Shown piece by piece: positions 8,552 to 17,329 of a stretch of DNA of 50,943 nucleotides. The position numbers were made by a program, and so were the translations under genes. The stretch comes from JAZKFT01 sp043760535. Its GTDB lineage: Bacteria; Bacteroidota; Bacteroidia; Chitinophagales; Chitinophagaceae. The stretch spans positions 1 to 50,943 of the forward strand of contig JAYUOV010000034.1 of NCBI GenBank assembly GCA_043760535.1, read 5' to 3'. The notes beneath the pieces are model-generated. The model had not been told where the DNA came from. It searched no databases and was given only the letters and a program-made list of their open reading frames with translations. Within the stretch, counting starts at the first letter, position 1, and each line of letters opens with the position of its first letter.

Positions 8552-9819
8552 ATATAATCCACCAACCTTTGAGTAGGCCCCTGTTGGCTATGCACAAATT
8601 TTCTGGCGGCTATTGCAGATTTTTTGTAAAAGGCCTCATCGGTAAAAAGTTTATCCAGCACTTTTTCCATCTCCAGGGCATCTTCTATTTCAAAAGCACC
8701 TCCTGATTCTATTAATCCTTTAGCCTCGGCAAACTTCTCGTATTCAGGGCCGTGTATTACGGGCTTGCTGTACACAGCAGCTTCCAGTACATTATGTACG
8801 CCATCGTTACCAAAGCCGCCGCCTATATAGCTTATAGTGGCATAGTGGTAAAGCCTTGCCAGTATGCCAATATTATCTATTATTAATACATAACTATTTG
8901 GCGGTAATGCTCCAGTATTATTGTTTTTAGAAAGGGTAGAAAAAAGGGTTGCACCTGTAAAAAGTTTCAGCACATCTTTTACTTCCTCGTTGTTAATGTT
9001 GTGTGGGGCAATGATGAATTTTATTTCGGGATGCAGTTTTACATAATGGGTAAGAACTTCTTCATCTTCATCCCAGGTGCTGCCTGCTACTAACACTTTT
9101 TTAGTATCGCCAATCCAGTTTTCAATAATGGGCAACGCTTCAAATTTTTCGGCTATTGATATTACCCTGTCGAAACGGGTATCGCCGCCGATACTGATTT
9201 TTTTCGTAGATATTATATTTTCTGCTAATACCCTGGAAGCCTCGTTTTGCACAAAAAGATGGCTAAAGAATGGCAGCATTTGCCGGTGCAGTTTTCCATG
9301 CCATTTAAAAAAAGGCTGGTCTGGCCTAAAGATGCCGGAAATAAGAAGAAGTGGAATATTACGGCTATGTATTTCTTTTAAATAATAAAACCAGTATTCG
9401 TATTTAACCCAAAGTACCATTTTTGGTTTGATGATATTGATAAAGTCGGCAGCGTTTATTGGGCTATCCATGGGTAGATAGCACACCACTTCGGCACCAT
9501 TATAATTTTTCATTACCTCGTAGCCCGATGGGGAGAAGAAGGACACCACAATGGTAATGCTCGGATCCTGTGCTTTTAGTTTTTCTATCACCGGCCGCCC
9601 TTGTTCAAATTCGCCTAGCGACGAACAATGCATCCACACTGTTTGTGTTTGTTGGCCTATTTCTTTTTTTGGTAAATTGGCTACTGCCGTTTGCAGTTTT
9701 ACTTTCCAGTTAAACCTGCCTATAATCCATGCCCTTGCCTTTTTATTTTGAATACCAACTATACGAACCCCTGCCCAGTAAATGGCTAAAAAAATATGGT
9801 AAAAAAAAAGATGTAGCAA
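8524..9819 (-). CDS. waaA: 3-deoxy-D-manno-octulosonic acid (Kdo) transferase
   Basis: A 431-residue inner-membrane-associated GT-B glycosyltransferase that adds Kdo from CMP-Kdo to lipid IVA in LPS core assembly. It has an N-terminal membrane anchor (FFYHIFLAIYWAGVRIV), the N-domain motif WMHCSSLGEFEQGRP with the catalytic Glu, ISGIFRPDQPFF, GSTWDEDEEVL, and the C-terminal donor-binding GGGFGNDGVHNVLEAAVYSKPV. The only workable start is TTG 9819, because the frame upstream closes within a few codons and the next ATG would delete the anchor. Overlaps the convergent gene at 8551 by 28 nt. Confidence 0.95.
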   Translation of the reverse strand: MLHLFFYHIFLAIYWAGVRIVGIQNKKARAWIIGRFNWKVKLQTAVANLPKKEIGQQTQTVWMHCSSLGEFEQGRPVIEKLKAQDPSITIVVSFFSPSGYEVMKNYNGAEVVCYLPMDSPINAADFINIIKPKMVLWVKYEYWFYYLKEIHSRNIPLLLISGIFRPDQPFFKWHGKLHRQMLPFFSHLFVQNEASRVLAENIISTKKISIGGDTRFDRVISIAEKFEALPIIENWIGDTKKVLVAGSTWDEDEEVLTHYVKLHPEIKFIIAPHNINNEEVKDVLKLFTGATLFSTLSKNNNTGALPPNSYVLIIDNIGILARLYHYATISYIGGGFGNDGVHNVLEAAVYSKPVIHGPEYEKFAEAKGLIESGGAFEIEDALEMEKVLDKLFTDEAFYKKSAIAARKFVHSQQGPTQRLVDYIYKNRLLTS

Positions 9820-9922
9820 AGCAGTCAGATTTTGCCGCTAAAGTTAATGGCAATAAAGATTTGGGTACAATGATTTTTGCCAACGATACACGTGGCATAA
9901 ACAAAAGCAGTACTTCACAAAC

Positions 9923-12046
9923 TTATCTTTTCTCAATTTTAAAAGTTACATCAAATTTTTCTGCACTGCCAATTGGTGCTTCTATATCAAAAGGTGCATT
10001 TTCTAACAGCAATGTAATTTGCCCTCTGTTGCTACCTGCAAACCGGTATTCCAGGAGATTACCATTTCGCTGCTCATCTTTTCTGGGATTGTGGCCGGAG
10101 ATAAACATAGTATAATAAGAAAGGGCTTCTTTAAGTTTATTAAACAGTGCAGTAGCTTCTTTTTCGGGCAGGCTGTTTTTTGCTATTAGTACTGTTTTAT
10201 TGTCCTGGTATTTTTCAATATTTACTTGCTTAAAGCCATCTATAGTAAATCCTGTTTTGTAGCGAAAAACATTGCCGAAATTCTGTAGCAAGTTTTGTTC
10301 GTTCATTTCATTTTTAAAGTAAGATTCTGAACTTTTGTGCAGCACTTCTAAAGTAGCTTCTAATGCAGCATCCCTCACGGAATAAGTCTCTTCAGTCCTT
10401 ACTTGTTTGCCATTTTTATAAACTTCGGTTTTGGTTGTGTTTGTGGCTTTTGTGTAGTACGATACATCACCTTCGATAAAACCATTTATCCAATTGCCGG
10501 TTAATATATCGCCATTTAATGACGTTAGTGAACCATTACCGTTTGTTTTATCATCTACCCAATCGCCGGTATATATATTTCTATTTACGAAAGTGGCTTT
10601 TCCTTTACCTTCTCTTTTATTATTTTTCCAATCGCCATTGTATTGCTCCCCGCTTTTAAAAATGTAATTCCCTTTACCTTCTTTTACACCATTTACCCAG
10701 TGGCCTTCATATATGGCTCCACTTGGGTATGTTGCTTTCCCTTTACCTTCCCGTTTCCCATTTCTCCAATCACCTTCATATAATTCGCCATTATTAAAGG
10801 TGTATTTACCTTTGCCGGCCTGTAAATCATTTAGCCAATCGCCTTCGTACATATCCCCGTTTTTGTAGGTTTGTTTTCCTTTACCCTGTCGTTTTCCATC
10901 TACCCAATCCCCTTCGTACACTTCGCCGTTGTTAGATGTAAATTTTCCTTTGCCGTTTGGTATGCCATTTACTGTATTGCCCTCGTATATGTTCCCCTTT
11001 GGGATTGTAAATGTTTTGTAAACGGGTGTTGAAGTATTTATGGCCTGGGCCACATACCCTACTTTATCAAAATTCTGGCCGCCGGTAAATGTTATGGGTT
11101 CGTCTGCTTTTTTTAAAGGCTCTTTTTTTTTAATTGGCTCTGGTGTTATTATTTTTTTAGGGCTGGCATACTTATAGGCCAATGCTATATTTTTACGGGT
11201 AGCATTTTTATCAATGGTATTTACAGGGTTACCGGTTTCGTACACCAAAATATCATTGTAAGCCCAACTGTCGTAAGCGTTATTGGTTACTGCTATTGTC
11301 TTTTCATCGTTTGTTACACTTGCAAATACATCCGTTATCAATTCATTTTTTGCAGTGGTTACATATCTATAAGCATCAAACTTTTCTGTTAATGATTTTC
11401 TGGTAAATACAACCAGTATGTCATCTGCTTCGTTTTTTGCCCCTCCTTTTTTTAAAGCATATAGCTGTAATCCATTTGGGCTAAATCTGGCGCCTTTAAA
11501 TACATTTTCCTTGTTTTCGAAATCATACTTTAATTCAAATTGATTTTTACTATTCTGTTCAAAAAAAACCAGGTATTCGTTCTCATAGTCGGTAACCACA
11601 AGTTGTTTTCCGTTTGCCGAAATTGCAGGAATATAAAATTCATTCTTGGTTAATACTATAACCTCTGATAAAGCACCAAAAGCATCTGTTCTTAATTTCC
11701 TGCTGGCCGAAAATAATTTTTTAATTTTACCATTCCATACATAAATCGTTAGCTCATTGCTGGTAAGTGTGGGGCTGCCAAAATCTCCCTCAAACTGTTG
11801 GCCAAGTAATTCAGGTGCTTTAAAATAGCTTTTTGTATTGGTACGGTTACTGTAAAATATGCTGCCTGCTTCACCATTTCTATCACTTTGATAGTATATG
11901 CAAAGCCCATCGCCACTTATAAAGGGAAATGCATCAGCCACATCCCGCATATTAAGCGAATCGGCATAGTTAATAGATTGGCTGTAAGCATCATTAGTTA
12001 ATAGTATAATTAGGCTCAGTATTATTCTTTTGATGTTGCTTTTCAT
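9923..12046 (-). CDS. Secreted PD40/beta-propeller-like plus MORN-repeat protein
   Basis: A 707-residue exported protein. The N-terminal signal (IKRIILSLIILL...AYSQS) is followed by a region resembling WD40-like PD40 repeats (DAFPFISGDGLCIYYQSDR, TLTSNELTIYVWNG, ARFSPNGLQLYAL). A Lys/Pro linker (about 300-325) leads to at least seven MORN repeats between about 350 and 530, each of the form YEGDWxxGKxxGKGKxTYxNG. The last about 150 residues are of no recognised type. MORN repeats usually bind lipids or proteins; the PD40 part suggests an envelope or OmpA-type partner. Monocistronic; function not predictable. Confidence 0.8.
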   Translation of the reverse strand: MKSNIKRIILSLIILLTNDAYSQSINYADSLNMRDVADAFPFISGDGLCIYYQSDRNGEAGSIFYSNRTNTKSYFKAPELLGQQFEGDFGSPTLTSNELTIYVWNGKIKKLFSASRKLRTDAFGALSEVIVLTKNEFYIPAISANGKQLVVTDYENEYLVFFEQNSKNQFELKYDFENKENVFKGARFSPNGLQLYALKKGGAKNEADDILVVFTRKSLTEKFDAYRYVTTAKNELITDVFASVTNDEKTIAVTNNAYDSWAYNDILVYETGNPVNTIDKNATRKNIALAYKYASPKKIITPEPIKKKEPLKKADEPITFTGGQNFDKVGYVAQAINTSTPVYKTFTIPKGNIYEGNTVNGIPNGKGKFTSNNGEVYEGDWVDGKRQGKGKQTYKNGDMYEGDWLNDLQAGKGKYTFNNGELYEGDWRNGKREGKGKATYPSGAIYEGHWVNGVKEGKGNYIFKSGEQYNGDWKNNKREGKGKATFVNRNIYTGDWVDDKTNGNGSLTSLNGDILTGNWINGFIEGDVSYYTKATNTTKTEVYKNGKQVRTEETYSVRDAALEATLEVLHKSSESYFKNEMNEQNLLQNFGNVFRYKTGFTIDGFKQVNIEKYQDNKTVLIAKNSLPEKEATALFNKLKEALSYYTMFISGHNPRKDEQRNGNLLEYRFAGSNRGQITLLLENAPFDIEAPIGSAEKFDVTFKIEKR

Positions 12047-12241
12047 TTTGTATTTTATTATACAAAAATAGGTACGATAGTAAACCCAATGCTACCCAGT
12101 TATGGGTATTTAATTTTTGAATACCAACAACAAAAACACCTACCTGGCAGGCAATAAAAATGCTGGAAAAGGTTGTAGTAAGCGGGCAGATAATTGCCGG
12201 TACAGTAAAGGGTAAAGCCGACTTGTAACAATAAACAGTTT

Positions 12242-13804
12242 TTAATGCCCAACCGCAGCTCCATGTGCCATCAGATTGGTAATTACTTTACAAAGGGTAA
12301 AAGTGCTGGTTAATATTACCAATGTGCCAACTGCAATGTACATGGATTTGGTAGGCAGTTTGCCCACAAGCCTTGCTGCAATTGGGGCAGCTATCAGGCC
12401 ACCAACTATCAGCCCTAAAACATCAAAAAGCGGTATGCTTTGTAGCAGAATAAAAAAGGTAACCGAACTGGCAAATACCACAAAAAATTCGGCCAGGCAT
12501 ACAGAGCCGATTACATAACGCGGGCTTTTTCTTTTAGAAATAAGCGTACTGGTAACCAATGCACCCCAGCCGCCACCAGCAAATGCATCCATAAAGCCAC
12601 CAACAGCAGCTAGCCATCCGGCACGTTTTACCTTGCTATTGGCAGTTATTGTAGTATAGGCTTTACGAATTATATAATATCCAAGATAAAGTGTATATAA
12701 CGATAAAGGCAGCCTTACCCAACTGCTATAATCTTTACCTATAAATGCCAGCACTGCACCAATAATAGCACCTACTACGCCGGGTATAACCAGTGCCTTA
12801 AATAGTTTTTTATTAATATTACCAAATCGGTGGTGGCTGTACCCCGACACACCACTCGAAAATACCCTTGCTGAGTGTACCCGGCTACTAACAATAGCAG
12901 GACTAACACCCATGGCTAGTAAAAAAGTAGTAGAAATGGTGCCATAGCCCATGCCAAGTGATCCATCTACCATTTGTGCCATAAACCCGCAAAGCAGCAT
13001 AAGTAAAAAGGTATTGGTGTCAATGTAATAGGGAATGCTTTTGATACTATTTATTACCGGCTGCATGGGTATATACGATAAAATAGCATGACCAATAATC
13101 ATAAAACAAAAAGCGAAAAGACACCACTTTACCACTTTTTGCCATTTTTTTTCCGAAGGTTTTTGTATTTCCTCCAAATCCATCTCTTTGCCAGCTAGCA
13201 GCTTGGTTATATTGTTTAGCTGGCTCACTTTATCAGCAAAATTTCCATTTAAATTTTTGCGTATGGCCGACATATTCTCCAACACTTCATCCAGTTCGTT
13301 TGGCAGCATTTCTGCAAAGGTTTCTTTTAGCCTTTTGGCTACGGTAGGCGATTTGCCATTGGTAGAAATGGCTATTTTAAGATTGCCTTTTTTTACCACA
13401 GAACTTAGGTAAAAGTCGCATAGGTCTGGCTTGTCGGCGGCATTTACAAATACATTCTTTTCGTTAGCATCTGCTACTACCTGCCTGCTGATAGTTGCAT
13501 CGTTAATGGCAGCTATCACAATATCTACATTATCAATATCAGTTGATTTGTAAGGTTTTTCTATGAGTAAAAGGGTAGGGGTGTATGCTGCAATAGCCTT
13601 TATTTCGGCACTTATTTCTGTGGCCACTAGTGTAATTCTTGTTGCAGGAGAATTGGCCAAAACAGCATTCAGTTTTTCAATACCTACATAACCGCCGCCC
13701 ACAATCAGCAGCCGCATTTTTTCAAGCTTTAAAAAAATGGGGAACAGGTTATTGGTAGCTTCTGGGGCTTCTGTAATGCTCGAATTGGTAAGTTCTGTTG
13801 CCAA
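12242..13804 (-). CDS. Fusion: siroheme synthase NAD(P)-domain (CysG-N/Met8p) plus TauE/SafE transporter
   Basis: A 520-residue two-domain protein. Residues 20-170 are a precorrin-2 dehydrogenase/ferrochelatase domain: LRLLIVGGG-type NAD site (G36-G38), IAAINDATISRQ with Asp102 at the catalytic position, FVNAADKPDLCDFYL, and ISTNGKSPTVAKRLK. A linker leads to a TauE/SafE (DUF81) permease from about 228 to 515 with about eight hydrophobic segments and two GxxGxGxG-type duplications (MVDGSLGMGYG, FMDAFAGGGWGALV). Known members export or import sulfite and other sulfur oxyanions. Siroheme is the cofactor of sulfite reductase, so the fusion joins cofactor synthesis to sulfur anion transport. It has its own promoter and a palindromic operator upstream. 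No other sulfate assimilation genes adjoin. Confidence 0.92.
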   Translation of the reverse strand: MATELTNSSITEAPEATNNLFPIFLKLEKMRLLIVGGGYVGIEKLNAVLANSPATRITLVATEISAEIKAIAAYTPTLLLIEKPYKSTDIDNVDIVIAAINDATISRQVVADANEKNVFVNAADKPDLCDFYLSSVVKKGNLKIAISTNGKSPTVAKRLKETFAEMLPNELDEVLENMSAIRKNLNGNFADKVSQLNNITKLLAGKEMDLEEIQKPSEKKWQKVVKWCLFAFCFMIIGHAILSYIPMQPVINSIKSIPYYIDTNTFLLMLLCGFMAQMVDGSLGMGYGTISTTFLLAMGVSPAIVSSRVHSARVFSSGVSGYSHHRFGNINKKLFKALVIPGVVGAIIGAVLAFIGKDYSSWVRLPLSLYTLYLGYYIIRKAYTTITANSKVKRAGWLAAVGGFMDAFAGGGWGALVTSTLISKRKSPRYVIGSVCLAEFFVVFASSVTFFILLQSIPLFDVLGLIVGGLIAAPIAARLVGKLPTKSMYIAVGTLVILTSTFTLCKVITNLMAHGAAVGH

Positions 13805-13864
13805 GAATTTTGTTTTAAAATAATACCTGCATGTAGTGCTTTTGGTGTGTAAAGAAAAGAAATT

Positions 13865-13879
13865 CTACTAAATTAGTAG
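13865..13879. promoter_or_regulatory. Perfect palindromic operator candidate
   Basis: CTACTAAATTAGTAG is a perfect 7-1-7 palindrome located about 17 nt downstream of the -7 box and 61 nt before the ATG of the siroheme/TauE gene, a position suited to a dimeric repressor blocking early elongation. The regulator is unknown; an Rrf2-type sulfur regulator is speculation. Confidence 0.55.
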
Positions 13880-13895
13880 ACATTAATTTTGGTAC

Positions 13896-13927
13896 CAAAA
13901 ATATAAGGGATACTTCAGTGCCACAAA
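13896..13927 (-). promoter_or_regulatory. Promoter of siroheme/TauE gene
   Basis: Minus strand TTTG (13927-13924), 20-nt spacer, TATTTTTG (13903-13896): both boxes fit the Bacteroidetes consensus TTTG-N17-23-TAnnTTTG. This is the clearest promoter in the window; the 5' leader is about 85 nt. Confidence 0.7.
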
Positions 13928-14029
13928 GAAGGAGCGAAACGCATAGCGAAATGGGGCGAATACAAATACAGAAATCTCAAAAAACTCAGCGTTACTGCCT
14001 GTCTCTCTGCCCCTGCGGTAAATGTAAAA

Positions 14030-14635
14030 TTACCAGTTGTCTATTTTCAGTTGGGTAAAGAATGTTGCTTCATCAATTTCTTGTACACAACCGGGCTGCA
14101 GGTTGCCAAGGTTTAAATCTTCTATTGAAACCCTTATTAACCGCTTGGTTCGGTGGCGCAGGGTATCCGTCATTTTACGTATCTGATGGTATTTACCTTC
14201 GGTTAAAGTAATAGATAGCCACGTATGCGGAAGGGCTTCGTTAAAATCGTTGATGCGGGTGTACAGGTCTTCGGGCTTTTCGATGATTGCAGCATGGCAG
14301 GGCGTGGTAATGTATTCTTCTCCTCCTTTTATGCGGATACTAACGCCGGTTTTAAGCAGCTCAAGGCTATGCTGCGTTACCTGATGCCGTACCTGCACAA
14401 TGTAGGTTCGCTTGTGCGGCACTTTACTTTCGAAAAGCAGTTTGGTTACTTTTTTGTTAGTTGTTAAAATGAGCAGGCCTTCGGAGTGGTTATCCAGCCT
14501 TCCTATGGCATGTGTGCCTTCGGGAAATTCAAAATCAATATCGCCAAGCAAGCCTACTTTATCGGGGCTTACAAACTGCGATACCATGTTATATGGCTTA
14601 TTAATAATGAAATATCGGTGGGCAGAAGGTGTCAT
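14030..14635 (-). CDS. RNA pseudouridine synthase, RsuA/RluE family
   Basis: A 201-residue RsuA-type pseudouridine synthase without the N-terminal S4 domain, as in RluE (23S rRNA U2457). The start MTPSAHRYFIINKPYNMVSQF gives the family motif I (NKP), motif II carries the catalytic Asp in AIGRLDNHSEGLLILT, and motif III is LTEGKYHQIRKM followed by RLIRVSI. The short length and lack of S4 favour RluE over RsuA or RluB. It is divergent from folB with 129 nt between them. Confidence 0.93.
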   Translation of the reverse strand: MTPSAHRYFIINKPYNMVSQFVSPDKVGLLGDIDFEFPEGTHAIGRLDNHSEGLLILTTNKKVTKLLFESKVPHKRTYIVQVRHQVTQHSLELLKTGVSIRIKGGEEYITTPCHAAIIEKPEDLYTRINDFNEALPHTWLSITLTEGKYHQIRKMTDTLRHRTKRLIRVSIEDLNLGNLQPGCVQEIDEATFFTQLKIDNW

Positions 14636-14749
14636 TTTAAATGATTACCAAAGTTTTTGGTATGGCTGCAAGATGCGATATTTTATGATGTAGCCGAATG
14701 AACGCACCGTTTTAAGCATTGTTTTTCATTTTCAAAAAACACTTCGCAT

Positions 14750-14757
14750 TACTTTTG
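14750..14757 (+). promoter_or_regulatory. -7 box of folB
   Basis: TACTTTTG fits TAnnTTTG and ends 7 nt before ATG 14765, implying a leaderless or nearly leaderless folB mRNA. No clear TTTG -33 box; a T-rich stretch lies at that distance. Confidence 0.45.
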
Positions 14758-14764
14758 TTTGTTT

Positions 14765-15118
14765 ATGACTATCCATCTACATCAACTCAGTTTTTTTTGC
14801 CACCATGGCTTGTATCTGCAGGAAAAAAAAATGGGTGGAAACTTTATTGTAAACCTCGATATTGAGGTAAAAGATTTACCTGTTATCGTTACATCTATCT
14901 TAGAAACAGTTAATTACGTTACTATTTACGAAATGGTAAAGGCCAGAATGATGCAGCCCGAACCCTTGCTCGAAACACTTGCTATGGAAATTGCAGATAT
15001 AATTCTAGCAACATCTACACTAGTAGAAAAGGTGGCTGTAAATATTAATAAACAGGCACCACCGATAGCTAATTTTCAAGGAAATGTTGGTGTGTCCTTT
15101 AAAAAGCATCGGGGCTAA
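14765..15118 (+). CDS. folB: Dihydroneopterin aldolase
   Basis: A 117-residue cytosolic FolB, converting 7,8-dihydroneopterin to 6-hydroxymethyl-dihydropterin and glycolaldehyde in folate synthesis; the enzyme works as an octamer. Signatures: CHHGLYLQEKKMGGNF near the N-terminus, NYVTIYEMVKARM in the pterin pocket, LLETLAMEIAD with the pterin-anchoring Glu, and VNINKQAPPI with the catalytic Lys. I start at ATG 14765 rather than the TTG two codons upstream. The cystathionine beta-synthase gene follows after 99 nt and has its own -7 box. Confidence 0.93.
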   Translation: MTIHLHQLSFFCHHGLYLQEKKMGGNFIVNLDIEVKDLPVIVTSILETVNYVTIYEMVKARMMQPEPLLETLAMEIADIILATSTLVEKVAVNINKQAPPIANFQGNVGVSFKKHRG

Positions 15119-15195
15119 AGGAATCTTAAATGCCTTTTTCTGTTTTACCGAATTGAAGAAAATGAATAAGCAAAACTGCAGACGGTTTTAAAATC

Positions 15196-15203
15196 TACAT
15201 TTG
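15196..15203 (+). promoter_or_regulatory. -7 box of cystathionine beta-synthase gene
   Basis: TACATTTG matches TAnnTTTG 14 nt before ATG 15218; predicted 5' leader under 10 nt. The -33 region is not convincing. Confidence 0.45.
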
Positions 15204-15217
15204 CCCAAAATATAACC

Positions 15218-16576
15218 ATGGCCTGGAAAAAAAATATACTGGAAACCATTGGCAATACGCCGATGATACAATTAAATAAAATTACCAAAGAATTCCCCTG
15301 TACGGTGCTGGCTAAGGTGGATTATTTTAACCCCGGCAATAGCATTAAAGACCGCATGGCATTAAAGATGCTGCAAGTGGCCGAGGCGGAAGGGAAAATA
15401 AAACCCGGCGGCACTATTATAGAAGGAACTAGTGGCAACACCGGCATGGGCCTGGCTTTGGCGGCTTGTGTAAAAGGCTATAAATGCATTTTTGTAACTA
15501 CCGAAAAGCAAAGTAAAGAGAAAGCTGATATTTTAAAAGCAGTAGGAGCCGAGGTAATCGTTTGCCCAACAAACGTGCTGCCCGAAGACCCCATGAGCTA
15601 TTACAGTGTGGCCAAGCGACTGGCAAAAGAAGTGCCCAACAGCTACCACATGAACCAATACGATAACCTGGCCAACCGCCAGGCTCACTACGAAAGTACC
15701 GGCCCCGAAATATGGGAACAGACTGAGGGCAAGATTACACACTTTGTATGTACAGCCGGTACCGGCGGTACCGTTACCGGTACAGCACAATACTTAAAAG
15801 AAAAGAATCCTAACATTAAGATATGGGCCATAGATGTTTACGGCTCACTGCTTACCAAGTATTTCCGCACCGGCGAAATAGATATGGGCGAAGTGCACCC
15901 TTACATTAGCGAAGGCTTTGGCGAAGACTTTGTGCCAAAGAATTACGATATGAGCCTGATTGATTATTTTGAACAGGTAACGGATAAAGACGGCGCCGTA
16001 ATGGCTCGCCGCATAGCCAAAGAAGAAGGCCTATTTTGCGGCTATAGTGCCGGTAGTTGCTTGCAGGGCTTAATGCAATTAAAAGACAAACTAAAAAAAG
16101 ATGATTTAGTGGTATGTGTTTTTCACGACCACGGCAGCCGGTATGTGGGTAAAATATACAACGACCAATGGATGATGGAACGTGGATTTTTAGAAGTAAA
16201 AACTTTTAGAGATATTGTAAGCGGCAGGGCAAAAAAAAAGCTGGTAAGTACAGAACCACAACATACCGTAGGCGAAGCAGTGGCACTAATGGACAAGTAC
16301 GATATTGAAAATATTCCTGTAATGACTGGATTTCAAAACCTGGGAGCTTTAAGCCAGCAGGGTTTGTTTAGCAAAATCTTTAGCAACCCCGATATTAAGA
16401 ACCAAACCGTGCAAAGCGTTATGGAGTCTGCGTATCCCGAGGTTTCATACGATACGCCATTGGAAAGATTAAGCACTTTAATTAATAAAGAAAACGGAGC
16501 CGTTTTAAGTAAAGATGAAAGCGGTAACTACCACATTGTAACCAAATACGATGTTATTAAAAGTTTGGCCAAGTAA
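15218..16576 (+). CDS. Cystathionine beta-synthase-type PLP enzyme with CBS pair
   Basis: A 452-residue PLP fold-type II enzyme joining serine and homocysteine (transsulfuration) or making cysteine. PLP lysine K44 lies in FNPGNSIKDRMA, the phosphate/substrate loop is EGTSGNTGMGLAL, and the second glycine-rich loop is GTGGTVTG. The catalytic core ends near 330 (HDHGSRYVGKIYND). Residues about 340-450 form two CBS motifs (VGEAVALMDKYDIENIPVM and a second ending GNYHIVTKYDVIKSL), as in full-length CBS, typically binding an adenosyl ligand. The CBS pair argues against plain cysteine synthase CysK. The frame ends directly before the 8-bp tandem repeat. Confidence 0.93.
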   Translation: MAWKKNILETIGNTPMIQLNKITKEFPCTVLAKVDYFNPGNSIKDRMALKMLQVAEAEGKIKPGGTIIEGTSGNTGMGLALAACVKGYKCIFVTTEKQSKEKADILKAVGAEVIVCPTNVLPEDPMSYYSVAKRLAKEVPNSYHMNQYDNLANRQAHYESTGPEIWEQTEGKITHFVCTAGTGGTVTGTAQYLKEKNPNIKIWAIDVYGSLLTKYFRTGEIDMGEVHPYISEGFGEDFVPKNYDMSLIDYFEQVTDKDGAVMARRIAKEEGLFCGYSAGSCLQGLMQLKDKLKKDDLVVCVFHDHGSRYVGKIYNDQWMMERGFLEVKTFRDIVSGRAKKKLVSTEPQHTVGEAVALMDKYDIENIPVMTGFQNLGALSQQGLFSKIFSNPDIKNQTVQSVMESAYPEVSYDTPLERLSTLINKENGAVLSKDESGNYHIVTKYDVIKSLAK

Positions 16577-16650
16577 GTTATTGGTTGATTGGTTGATTGG
16601 TTAAATGAAGAGGTTTGGTTTTATTTATCAAACTATGTATAAAAGTGATG

Positions 16651-16888
16651 GTGAACAAGTAAACAAGTAAACAAGTGAACCAGTAAACAAGTGAACAAGT
16701 GAACAAGTAAACAAGTGAACAATTAAACAAGTGTACAAGTAAACAAGTGAACAAGTGAACAAGTGAACAAGTGAACAAGTGAACAAGTAAACAAATGAAC
16801 AAGTAAACAAGTAAACAAGTAAACAAGTGAACAAGTAAACAAGTGAACAAGTAAACAAGTGAACAAGTAAACAAGTGAACTAAACAAT
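16651..16888. repeat. Octanucleotide tandem repeat, about 29 units
   Basis: Units are AACAAGTA or AACAAGTG with a few point variants (AACCAGTA, AACAATTA, TACAAGTA), running unbroken for about 235 bp between the CBS gene and a minus-strand gene. It opens an artificial minus-strand frame rich in L, V, T, C and F which I do not regard as coding. Related words recur at 23.1 kb. Confidence 0.9.
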
Positions 16889-16895
16889 TAACCAC

Positions 16896-17315
16896 CTAGA
16901 AAGGAAAACTAATGCCAAACCTGTAGAAACTTTCGGTAATAAAATTGGGTACATAGCCCAATGGCCGGCGAATGATGTCAGGAAAAATTTTCTTTGGATC
17001 CTCCTTGGAAAAAATAATCCATTTAAGGTATTGGGATGCATCGTCATCTGTTTCTAATGAGGAGGGTTTAAAAAAAACGGGAACACCAATTTCGTGGTAT
17101 AACAATTTACGCTGCAACAGGCTTATTTCGCTGCCATATATAATTACGCCAGGCAAGTGCGGAAAAAAAACGGACTGAAATTTTTCTCTTTTTATTTTGT
17201 GTTGATAGTATTCAAAATGCTTCCAGTAATTATCAATAAAAAACTTAGGCGGTAGTTTTTTACTAAACGACTGCATTGTAAAGAATAACATTAAAATGGA
17301 AATGATGGGTTTCAC
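16896..17315 (-). CDS. Hypothetical secreted protein
   Basis: A 139-residue protein with a signal peptide (MKPIISILMLFFTMQSFS) and a mature part rich in aromatic and basic residues (FFIDNYWKHFEYYQHK, WIIFSKEDPKKIFPDIIRR). I do not recognise the family. It lies 14 nt downstream of aroQ on the same strand, so it is probably co-transcribed, and its stop abuts the tandem repeat. The C-terminal FYRFGISFPF ends in Phe, a feature of some outer-membrane strands, but the protein is small for a barrel. Confidence 0.65.
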   Translation of the reverse strand: MKPIISILMLFFTMQSFSKKLPPKFFIDNYWKHFEYYQHKIKREKFQSVFFPHLPGVIIYGSEISLLQRKLLYHEIGVPVFFKPSSLETDDDASQYLKWIIFSKEDPKKIFPDIIRRPLGYVPNFITESFYRFGISFPF

Positions 17316-17329
17316 TCCCTAATTGGTTT

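Noticed and set aside
9077..9385. Plus-strand frame inside the Kdo transferase gene
   Set aside because: Antisense shadow of a clear glycosyltransferase.
16651..16888. Possible CRISPR array
   Set aside because: Units are 8 bp with no spacers; no cas genes in the window.
16578..16895. Minus-strand 105-codon frame rich in L, V, T, C, F
   Set aside because: Entirely produced by the octanucleotide repeat read on the other strand; frames in all phases look alike.
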